A stretch of 64,000 bases of DNA from Talpa occidentalis (lineage: Eukaryota; Chordata; Mammalia; Eulipotyphla; Talpidae), in the NCBI RefSeq assembly GCF_014898055.3, contig NW_023603184.1, forward strand, positions 109,916,615 through 109,980,614, written 5' to 3'. Numbering within the stretch: position 1 is the first letter of the stretch; each line of letters opens with the position of its first letter. Below the pieces are notes generated by a model that saw only the letters and a program-made list of their open reading frames with translations, ran no database searches and was not told the origin of the DNA. Below, piece by piece: positions 49,601-61,600 of this stretch. A program made the position numbers and the translations under genes.

Positions 49601-52600
49601 TGTAATCACATTTTAATTTAAGATACAGAAGACAAATAGAGGTACTTAGTCAAACCGCAATCCAAACTTTGAATAGTTTTGCATTTCTTGTCTCTTTTGT
49701 TTTCAGCACATATGTCTGGACTCTGGGCTGGACTGGGGGTGGTGATACTATACTGGTCTAGATGAGTTAGTTCGTGTTTGCCAAGGCTTGGAAGTAGACA
49801 GGGCAGTTGTGAATAAGTAAATGAACTTTGTCAGGGTTCATAAGAGAAACAGCCCATTGGGTAAGTAGCAAGATGGAGAAGAGGAGCCTTGCCAGAGCTT
49901 ACTCGGGTGTGGAAATTGAGAAGGCCCTATGATCTGCTATCTGCAAACTGGAAAATCAGGAAAGCCAGTGGCTGTGACTCAGGCCACGAGAAAGTTGGAC
50001 GAGGAGAGTGGAGGGGAGGGAATTGGTCTGCGTCCCAGAGCCTGAGAGACACTCAGCCATGGAGAGAAAGGTATTTGAAGGCAAGGGCATTGATCAGGTA
50101 GGAAAGTAAATAGTTTGGCTGTGATGTGTGGAAACTACCTGTGAGGCTCCGAGTCACAATGTGATACACACATGGTGAAGCTAAAACTAAAACAGAAAGA
50201 TTGCAATCTGAAGTCAGCTGTGGCCCTTGAAAACACAAGTCTCTCTAGTCTTCCTTTTAAATGGTACAGATAAGGAGAACTCAGCTAAGACACAGAGAAT
50301 TACCACTGTTTTGATGGGCAAGAACTTTGGGACCATTTTCATCAAGCAATTTACTTGGTATTTTGTGCTTCTAAACTATTGTCTGTTCACTATTTTTTTA
50401 ATTGTGGGTATCTCTAGAGCACTAAATTTATAGGTAAATACTGCGTGTCATCTTGATGAACATGTCCATTAAATACATTGCATTTTAGCAAAAATAGTGT
50501 GTTATTTATGACCTGTCCTCTGTTCTCCTATTTCCCCTCCTTCTCCACTACCTTAGTTTATGGACTGTGCCTTTAGAAAGACTAATAGTTTCAGAAAAGA
50601 TATTTCATAGAAGTGTCAGTGATAGAGGAACTTCAACATCAGGTAGACAGAATCTACCACTTACCCATTTTTGATATTAGTAAAAAAAAGTGTAACTGGT
50701 GATTTTAGTGAGGTCAACCTGAAAATTGCATCAAAATGAAAATTTTAAAAATGTCATTCTTTTTCCTTTAATTACATTGGCATTTTATAGCCCCAATAAT
50801 AAACTCTTCCACCTAACACACTCATAATTACCTTTCTCCTTTCCTCTCCCTTCCTGTTTTCCTTTATTTTAATAGAGTCCTTATGTTTCCAACTGGGCCA
50901 TCATCCATTGTTAAGGTTTGGACGGCAGCATAATTACCTTCCCATTCCAAGCAGATAATGCTGATCAACCAAGGCATTCTTTACTAGAACTATCTGTAGT
51001 CATCATCCTTTTGGCCTTGGGCTTTAGGTAACCATAACCAATAGGTGGGAGTTGTTACTATTGTACAAGATACCTGGCTAGAAAAAAAGTAATCACATTC
51101 TATTGCAAACAAACAGTTTTGCTTTCAAATATTAGCCTTATCTTTGTTATGTGTTCTGATTTTGCCCAGAAAACTTTATCTAGGGGTCAGGGTTATAGGA
51201 GACTGCCTAATGATTTAGAGAATGATTTAATGTGTAAGAATTTGGTACCATTGACCAGTGTTAAAACCACTGTTAAAAATAAACCCAAGATGCCTCCCTG
51301 ATGGCGCAAGGGGTTAAGTCCAGCACTATGAAGCTATTGGCAGCCACTGCAGCACACCTCTGGCCTACACCCCAGCTCTGTATGCATAAATAAATAAATC
51401 TTTAAAATAAATAAACCAAATTTCCAAATTCTTACCAAAATTAATGCAATTGTATTTGTTTGCCCTTGTGTAAGGGCAGGACTGGACGCTGTGCAGGTTT
51501 TCTAATATCCAGCAGACCGGGTAAAGAAGGAGTCAGAGTCCTCAGCGGTTTTTTGCAGGCTTTTTATTGGGATTACCAGGTACACAACAGGCAGGCTGCT
51601 GGGGGGCTGGTAGGCTGGCAGGCTTCCCAGCCCCCAGCAGGTCTTCACTCTGGGCTCCCCGGCCTTCTCTCGGCTTCTCTTTTAGCTTCTCCTGGCGTCC
51701 CCGTGACGCTGCCCTTAAAAGCACCGTCTCAGCCCAGGTGAATCCCATCTACCTCTGCCCACACCCTACTCCAGGTGCCCGCCATCAGGCATGCATTCAG
51801 GACCGCAAGGATCCATCATCTATCCTGATGGCGGGAGGGCAGAAAAGCCTGACATTTTTCCTTGCCCTACACCTTGGAACTAAGTTCAGGTGGGACAGAA
51901 CTGTCACAGAGCCATTGAAGAGTCTGAAATTGCAGACAGCAAAAGGAATCTGAATGTATCATGTTCCCCCCCAAATCATTTATTTAAAATCACTGCAATT
52001 CAGGATCCCAGCTATCACATACATTATTTATTTTAAAAAATGGAAAAAACTCTGGGAAGATCACTTTCTCATACAGTTTAAAAATACTGTTTCCCTTGAG
52101 TAATATTTTATTTATGTTTGACTTTTTGGCTTTTCATGCATTTGCTAAGTGCTTTATTGAAGTTTTTTATTTGCTACTGAAATCTGTTTTCTTGAGTCTT
52201 TTTTTCTTTGTTGTGAACAAGTCACAATCCACTAAATATTAACCATAGGACTGTTTGTTTTAAATGCTAGGCATTGTCAGCATGCCAAGGGTATACATGC
52301 CACATGCTCAGTCATCACCTCCCAGCATCAATAAACTGTCACTTAAATGCTAAGGGTTGTATTGTGGTTTTTCTGTTCTTAATGTCTCAATACAAGACAT
52401 GATTTTAAAAATGACCAGTGATGTTGTTTGCAATGATAGATAAATAGTAAGAACAAAGGTGTAGTATTTTTGCCAAATGTTACACACTGCAGTTTTATTT
52501 GCACAGACTATGTTAGTTTAAACTGTTTTTCTCCCATCTTGGTAATCTTGCCCAGCTATCTCCTGTATGGAGGCCATCTCTCCATGGTGTGCCAGTTGCA

Positions 52601-55600
52601 AGTCATTTCTAGAAACAAAAATCACCTGTAAGGGAACAATTATATTGGCACAGAGAATTCAGTTATCCCACATTATGCACAGAATATAAGATCATAGAAA
52701 AGTAGGGCATGAAGGCATTCCCTCCTGAATGAAGGAAAAGCATTGGGATGAACATGTGTGTTTATTTTCTCTATTCTGGCAGAGTAACCTTGTTTTCAAG
52801 ATAACTGATAATGAAATTGTTTCTGCATGCTGTAGGTAGCCCTGATGGAGAACCTTGTGGAAAGACTTGTTTGGAAGAAAGAGACAATCAGTGGTTGGGA
52901 GTCACGCTTTCCAGGCAGCCAGGAGAAAATGGATCCATAGTGGTAGGTTATTGGAATTGGTTCACTGTAACAGCAGGTGTTTTGGTTGGGATTTTCACAT
53001 CATTTGTTCTACTTTTATGTTTTTTTCAGGCTTGTGGACATAGATGGAAAAACATATTTTACATGAAGAATGATAATAAGCTCCCCTCGGGTATCTGCTA
53101 TGGAATACCTGCTGATTTACGAACCAAACTGAGTAAAAGAATAGCTCCCTGTTACCAAGGTAAGGCATGACTTTTATGTTAACCTCTCAAGAGAAACAAG
53201 TAAATGCTTTAAACTCTTTTAATTTTCAATTTTGGATGTGCTGAGAGCGAAGGAGCTCTTTGAAATAGCTCTTCTTTTTAACTACTCAAAATATTTGTCA
53301 TTTTCTGCCCAATTACTGTAGTATTAGTTTTCAAAAATGCCCTTTGTGTTTTTAAGAACATAAATTCTACAGTTTGAGTAATTCTAGAATCTTGTTGATA
53401 ATTGCCACCTTTTTCATTTAATTTATTTTCATTCAGTGTAATGAGCCTAACGCCCAACAAATAGGTGTAGGATATTTAAAGCATAAAATTAGATTTAAAA
53501 GGTTGAATCAGAAGTAAGAAGAGTATTCAGGTTTCTTGCTTTACTTTTAGCTTTTAAATTCAGAAACATTCAAAGTATAAGTGTAAACAAATCTTTTCCA
53601 TTTGGTTTCTCTTATTTTTTGCAAGTTCACATTGTCCTTGAAACAACAAATGATTGGTGTCTTAGGTTTGAAAGGCCTTTCCCATGAAAATTCTAAGCCA
53701 AGGTTAGCTTTAGTGCATACAGATCTAGAGCATAAATAACTGAAGTGAGCAAAGCTACGGGTGAATGTTGACAGAGTATTAAAAACTTTATCTGTAGTAA
53801 CTAAAATTCTAAAAAATGTCTTTGGAAAACTCAGAATTATGAAAATGCTAGTTTCTAAATTTTCTAACCAAAATGCTTATCCCAGTGTCCAAAGGAAATT
53901 TCTATTACTTGACAGCTTTTTGAACAACTGCAAATTCAGTGAGAGATACTATTAATAATAAGGTCCTTCCTCTGGAATGTGATGTCATGGAGAAATTTTC
54001 ATCATTTATGTTCCCAATCTCCTTTGAATATCAAGAATACTAAAGTAGAATTTTAATTCTCAATTGCATTAAAACACAGTCTGGGTTTCTCTGTTTATTC
54101 CTTTTATCCTAGTGATTTATAGTTTATACTTCAAAGTGCTTTCACGGTAAAGTTTTTATTTTTATTCAGCTATATCCTAGCCACATTGTATACAAAATTC
54201 AAGATGGCATAAACCTAATAAGATATCTAAAATTAATATAAATTTTTTAAGGGCGTGAAAAATCATGCAAGAGTAGTAATTATAGGGCCTCCCTGGTGGC
54301 ACAGGCGGTTGAGCGCCACACTGTGAAGTCCACAGCCTCTGCAGCGTGGGTTCGATCCTGGCCAGCTGGCAAGAATCCCACATGGCACAGAAGACCTCTC
54401 CTATCTCGCCCGCTGCTCCCCTCAGCAGTGTATTTCGTCAGTCTGCCTGTTCTGTTCCCCACTCTGTCTCTGGTGAATCCTCTCACCCTCCCGCATTCTC
54501 TGGCCTGTACCCCAGCTCTTGTATAAATAAATGACTTGGCAATCCAATTTTCCTGGTTAGTAAAGCCAAAATTCAAGTGTGGTTCTGATTTTTATTTTCA
54601 TAGAGGTTTGCTGATGTTATTTTTTCAGAAGTAAAGCTTTGTCTTTGTAGTAAGTTCCAGAGCATCCAATCATGGGGCCTTTGTAATAAAAAGACCCTCC
54701 ATCTTCATGCAGATCTTGACTGCAGCCTTTATTTTCAACTAAGCAAAATCTATGAAGCCTATTTTAAAAGGAAATCCTAGACATTCTGCAGGGGAGGGGG
54801 ATGGAGAGTGATCAAAATGAGGGCGGGAAGAGCACAAGGGACTGTGGTGATGGTGCACAGATGAATTGGTGGTAGAAATTCTATGAGGACTATACTTGAG
54901 AAAAGAAAGCAAACACTGTAAAAAATGACAAATGGTGTAAAAAATATAAATAGATAAGAAAAAAAAAGGAAATCTTAGACTAGAAACCACAAATCTTACC
55001 TTTTTCTTAAATTTTCACTTGATTTTCTTGTGTGTGTGCTGCCTGTTTCTTCCCATGAAAAAAAGAGGCAGGAGTAGATGTTTTTTCATTATTGTTTTAT
55101 AGGTTTATTTTGAAGATTTAAATGGGAGAGATTTGTGTTTTTTAAGTTTATCAGTTAGACTTTATAAAATTGGAGTGTAAAATACAGACCTCAAGAGGTA
55201 TATTTGTAAGGATCTGTAACAAAATTAAGCAGATTATATTTTTATTTTTACATGAAATCCTGAATTGTTTTTCTACTTAATTTTAGATTATGTGAGAAAA
55301 TTTGGAGAAAATTTTGCATCATGTCAAGCTGGAATATCTAGTTTTTACACACAGGTAATAGTCAAAAAAATAATAGAGCTGCTATTTAGTGTTTGCATAC
55401 AGAATTTAATTCTTCTGAAGGTTTAAAAGGCATGCTTTGAAATGAAAATGTGTAACATCTGAACAATATTTCATATTTGAGATTATCATAACGTAATTCT
55501 TACCACTCAATACTCCACATTTATTTTGAGAAAAATTTAATACTTAGATGGTTATATTACACAAGGCCAAAAAAACTATGCTATATCCTAAAGTATGTCA

Positions 55601-58600
55601 CTTTCATTAATACTTGAATGGATATCAAAAGTAGCTATAGTTGTTTTGTTAACTTGGGAATTAAAAATATCCAAGTGTGTGATTTTTTTCTTACTAGTTG
55701 AGAGGGAGAGTAAGCATGGGTCCAGTATTCATTAAAATTATGAAAAGTTAATATCATTTTAAGTAAGGTACAGTATTCACAAACTTTATTCTTTTTCTGA
55801 CATTCTAAAATAAATGAAAAGGCAGTTGTAGTCAACCCCCAAATCTCCCAGTTTCTCTTAAAAACCCATTATTCATGAACTCATGAATGCTTTCTGATCT
55901 ATGAAGATTAGCAGTATCATGCATTGTGGTAGCAGTTTCCCAAAATTATGTACAAAAAATATATAGCAATGCTTTTTTTATATTTAGATTGACCCTTTTT
56001 AAAAGTTCAGGATTATTTAGGAAATTAAGAAATATATTAAATAGGTTTTGATTGCTGAAAGTCTTTACAAACTTTGCTGTTTCCTTAAAAAACTTCTTTT
56101 TATCATCAAATATGCTCTAAATTCCATTGCACTCCCTCTCTTCAGCTTACATAGTTAAGGAAATTAATCGACGGCTTTTTGCAAATTGAAATAAATTAAG
56201 TCTACTTTCTATTCTTTGGCAACACATGATTATCTCCTAATGAGCACTAATGAATTACCCAGATATGATTTGCTTTAATAGACACCATGCTGCCTTTCTC
56301 CTGAAAGCTTAGTATTTAATGGTTCTACCTTTGATTTGAAAGTCTGCTTTCTGATAAGTGGACACTATTAGGAATCTAGTGGGAATTTTAAAATTTCTTC
56401 TCTGAAATTCTACATTTTGGTAAAACTCTATTAGCTAACTTCTCTGGCTTTTCCCTGATTTTTAAAAAAAGTACAAATTGTTCAGATTTCCGAAATTTAG
56501 TACAAAGATCTATTTTCTTCATTTTTTACTTAAAATTTTATTCCAAGGAGGATTTGGGTGGTGAGTTTAAACTTTTAATTGACAACAAATTGTTGTTGTT
56601 GTTTTCTTTTAACAGGATTTAATTGTGATGGGAGCCCCAGGATCATCTTACTGGACTGGTTCTGTTTTTGTCTACAACATAACTACAAATAAATACAAGG
56701 CTTTTTTAGACCAAAAGAATCAAGTAAAATTTGGAAGTTATTTAGGTACTGTAAAAATTGACAAGCTAAATAATCTCTAACTTATACGTCCTGTCCTAGT
56801 AATTTTAAATAAGGGAAATTACATTTTTGAAAAGATTAAAATAGTCAATAGCCATTAAATAAAGGGTATATAAAGTCTTTAAGGGTACAATGTAAGAACT
56901 GCAGTTAACTTAAAAATTTAAATTTACATATGTGACTACATTCATCAATATATAATTCTTAGATAAGAACTCCTAGGTCAGTTTACTCTTTACAGTAAAA
57001 TGCTTGTAAGCATGTGTATTTATGCAGTCAACTTACTGGTTTATAGGTAGCATCTATTGAGCACCTTCTGTATCCCAGGGACTTTTGCGAACACTGTACA
57101 TGAGTTAACTCATTTAAACATGTAAGAGTGGTTAAATAAGTGTAGTTTTTTTAAAAGGATCAACTGGAAGTTGATGGGACTGTGGGTGGCATTCCAGACA
57201 AGTGTAACATTGTGAAACATGTGGGTCTAAAAACAGCACTTTGACCTTTGCCTCCTGAGTTCTTACAGTATTTTCATAGCTTAACTATTTTTATCTTGTT
57301 TCTTGCCCACCCTGTTCACCCCCTCCTCTTATTTAATAACTCAGTATTAAGACATATTAAAATGTACATTTATACAAAAATACAAGATTTTTCTAGCATT
57401 AATTCCTGATATAATAAAAAGAACACTTTTCTATAGTTTCTTCAATACAGATTTGTTTAAACCAAGCTACATGTGAAGTACATGTTGTGTTAGCACATGA
57501 GAACATAAAATGATTCCACTTTTGTGTTTTAAAATTTTTATCACAGTAGGAAGCTTTTCATATCAAAGTTTAGGGAGACTTTATTATTCTAGATTTAAAA
57601 TGTTTTATATACATTAAAATTTTGTTCTAATTTTGAAATCTAGCATGTCCTTATACTAGACAGAGACTAATAAACCACAATCAAGGAACTATCTGCATTT
57701 TTTAGGACTTGGAAATAGATGTGACTCTTTTCATAATACACATTATTAATTTCTACAAAGTGTAGTCAATGACCAATTTTGAGTATTGATTCACTAAATA
57801 TTGATAACACTGTTTATTGTACTTTTTTTTAATTCAGTCACATTTAATTTTATGAGAAGGTTTATGATACAGTCTACCCGTCATAAATGAGGAGCTTCAC
57901 ATGGTGTTCCATTTTCTTGAAGGCTACTCCGTTGGAGCTGGTCATTTTCGGAGTCCACATACTACTGAAGTAGTTGGAGGAGCCCCACAGCACGAACAGA
58001 TTGGTAAAGTAAGAACAGCACTTTAGTATTTTTTTTCACAGAGATTCAAATAGATTATATGAGAGAATGAGATGTTAAAGGAAGAACTGAAAAATTCTAA
58101 AAAATGGAAAATAGAAATATGATTAACAGGCTGAATTTAATAGAATTGTGATAGTTGCCTGGCTTTAGATGAAATTTAGTGGAAGCACTTTGTGGAAATT
58201 ATAAAAATCCCATCAGGCTTTCCTTTCTCACGAGTGAATTAATCTCACAATGTCCAGGACTATATTTATTTTAGAAAATTTACAACTGAAGGGGAATTGA
58301 GACAGTTTCATGTTTTGTGGTTAAGAAGAAGGAAATGAAATGTTATTTTACTTATTTATAGTTACATTGTTGTGGCATGGGTGTTAAAAACTAAATTTTT
58401 TTGCTGAGCCTTACATTGAAAAGTGAGGCATACTACTTTCTCTGCTGTCTGTGAGGGATTAATACAGTGTCTGAGAAAGTTGTGCTTCCATTTGTATCAC
58501 TCTTGAAAGGATTTAAAAAATATATTTGAACAGTAATAAGTTATGTTTCAGTCAAATAATTTTTTATTGAGTTAACATTTGTTTATCACACTGTATATGA

Positions 58601-61600
58601 TTTAGAGATACAGGATCGCACCCTTCAGATGTATGCTACCACACCATAGCCCCCACCAAGGTACACATAGTCCTCCACTCAAATACAATAATTCAATGTG
58701 CTGTCAGTCTAACCTGTTCTAATTACTTTCCCAAATTGCAGGCATACATATTCAGCATAGAGGAAAAAAAACTAAACATCTTACATGAAATGAAAGGTAA
58801 AAAGGTAATATGTCTCTACCTTTGCTATCACCATGGGCTTTTGTGAGTAACCATGCTTTTCACTCAGTGACTGGATCTGGTTTGCTTTGGGCAGCTTGGG
58901 TCTTACTTTGGAGCATCTGTCTGTGCCGTGGACCTCAATGCAGACGGCTTCTCCGACCTACTCGTTGGAGCCCCCATGCAGAGTGTCATCAGGGAGGAAG
59001 GGAGAGTGTTCGTGTACATCAACTCCGGCTTGGTATGTCAGATTGCTTAAAAACTGGAAGCCATTTATGAGATTATGATGAAAACTGAAGGTTGTCTTTC
59101 TGCAGAGTCCCAAGGTTATAGATTCTTAGGCTTATCCTGCTGATGAAAGTATAAAATTTCTACTAATAATGCTGATGGTCTAAAAATGACACAGAACACA
59201 CTGATGAATGGACATCTGTCCCATTTTGATATTCCAGAAGTACGAGATCAGTTGGAATACACATACTCACAGTCTGTATGTGTTCATTCAAGTAGTGGAG
59301 GCAAATCTAATTTGAAAGAATGGTTTTTACATAACTCTCAAAATGTGATTTCTTATTGACTCTGTAGTGAGTTCTTCATATAATTTGATAATTATCTTCT
59401 ATTTGTAGTAATTTTATAAAGAAATGTGGAAACTGTAAACTATGACTAAGAATGTAGAATTGACATAGCTTAGTCTAATGCGCATATAGTAGTTATGTAA
59501 ATAGGCAATTAATGCTATGAGTTTTAAAGTACGAGTTGAGTTTTAAAGTATGGCAGATATTTTAGAGTAGAAACTGATTACCTGGCAGATCAGCTTTAAG
59601 AGTTTTGCTGGCGTTATCAGTCTCACTTTTGGAATTAAATCAAAACAAAAAACCCGAAGAGCCTAATGTCATCTAGGCCTGTCCTTGATCTAAGAGTGAG
59701 AACAGGTTTGTGAGATTGGCTCATTTCTTAAGGCACGGTGTTTTCAGTCAGGATTCAACAAAGTAAAATGCTTCAAGAAAGTATTTGTAATCTTATTCAT
59801 TGGTTTCAGAGCATTTATTAAGTTCCTCTATTAAGCAGCAGATTAAAAGAGACAATACTCATATAAAGGTGGGAGATTCTCACAGTTCCAGGTATAGAGG
59901 AGGGTAGTTATTTATGCATTGGGATTTTGTATACTATATTTAAATCTAAATTTAATAACAGAAGTATCATCCACAAATTGATCATTAGTATCTCCTTATA
60001 GTGCTAGCAGGCATTACTTTATTCTTCCAAGGACGTTTCATATGTCCCTGTGCATAAACTGTGTTCTTACACTAGCCAAATCCTCACTCTGCATAGTTCC
60101 TTTCCTTCTCTTTGCAACTAAACTTTTTGAAAACAGTTTTAGCAGTAGCATATATACAGTAAATAATATAATGCCTTTTTCTCATTGAAATCTTAGCTAT
60201 CTCAAAATGAAAATGACAGGTAAAAGTAAAGCTCCTTGGCTTAAGGACAAGAGGAGGAATCCTACCCACTAGACTACCCTCTGTTCCCTCATCCCTACTC
60301 TGAGGTGCCACTGTTAAACAATAGGGTTAATTTAATAATTTATTGCAGCTCTTAAAACCCCTGGAACAGATGATGTTCCCCTTGTTTTCTTCCTGCTATT
60401 TCTGAGCTCTCTAAAATGGTAGTCTCTAGAATGCCACTACCTGGCATTATGCATTTACTGCTAGTGTCTGTTCTGCCGCCGTGTAGATGCTATGTGGAGA
60501 GGATTCATCTATTTTCTTTCTTGCTGTTTCCTCAGGGCTTAGAAGAGCCCTGGGCAAGTAGATACTCAAATTATTTTAGAATGTACTCAAAAATAAATGA
60601 TACTTGAATGAATCTGGCTTCCTCTTACTGGCACTACTACATAAGGATTTCCGGTAAATTCTTGGCCATATTCTCTGTAACTGGAGAAAGCTTAGCATGA
60701 CACCAGTTCTTTAATTACACCCCCACCCCCGGGACTTTGTGCCTTTGTATTGTTCTGGGTCTGTGTCTTCTTGTCTTCCTTTAAGTCTCTCCTTCCATCT
60801 CCTTAAATTAGGTATTTCCCTCTGAGTGAAGCTCTCGCTCTTTATTCATTTGATAGTCATTCACTGCTATTGGTGCCAGTGATTGTGTCTGGAGAGATGA
60901 TTTTAAAAAGTCGCTCATTAAAAAAATAAAAACAATGAATATCTTCAAATGAAACAACTGGAAATGCTGAGGATAATCTTTGTCCTGATTTCTAGGACTT
61001 CACAAACCAGGAGGGAAATAAACATGCGAGTAAATAAGGAAATACATCATGGTAAAGGGCACATTATTATTACATCCCAAGTGGATGAAGTAATTCACTT
61101 TGGTTTTGGGTCAAGGTTTTTTAATACAAGGGAAGTGTTCAAGCAGGAGGAGTAATAGGGATTTTTTTAGTTCAAAAAGCAAGATGAAGGTCATCTCATG
61201 AAGAAAACTTGTGTGGTCAGGGAATGGTGGATAGGCTTTTTAAAGAAGAAAAGATCTGTGAGAAGCAATGCTTGGATTTTTTAAAATTATTATTACTATG
61301 AGGGAGTGACTTAATCAGAGTTTGGGAACAATAGCCATTATTGTAATGATTCATTATTGCAGCATTATTGAATAGTTCTTATAATAACTTATTTTCCAGC
61401 TTTATCATTTTACCAATCCATGATCCATGCAACTGCAGTTGTGGCACTCCTCAACTCAGAAACTTTTGGTGGCTTCCTGATGTTCCCTAAATGGAGAGTA
61501 CATTTCCCCTGGTTTTAGTTTAAAAACTCAAGACTCCAATCTTTGAGATTTTTTATCTTATTTGTTATAGCCAAATACTTTGAAATTTGTTTTTTTGTGT

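Larger units (their letters stand above)
38059..52835 (+). other. ITGA4: ITGA4 intron 2 (14.8 kb)
   Basis: GTAAGT donor, TGCTGTAG acceptor. Holds MIR and L1 relics, a second copy of the long ancient repeat with a hAT element in it, a shortened SINE and an antisense solo LTR. Stretches 38960-42590, 45770-47020 and 47090-51280 hold nothing further that I can name firmly. Confidence 0.9.

Noticed and set aside
52811..53170. 119-codon continuous frame taken as a separate gene
   Set aside because: It is ITGA4 exon 3, open intron 3 and exon 4 read through; both splice junctions are good and restore the known protein.
54285..54360. tRNA gene suggested by A- and B-box motifs
   Set aside because: Part of a SINE repeated ten times in the window; the tRNA fold is degraded and followed by the SINE body.
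58810..59070. 86-codon frame over ITGA4 exon 9
   Set aside because: Wrong frame over the true exon; it includes intron sequence on both sides.
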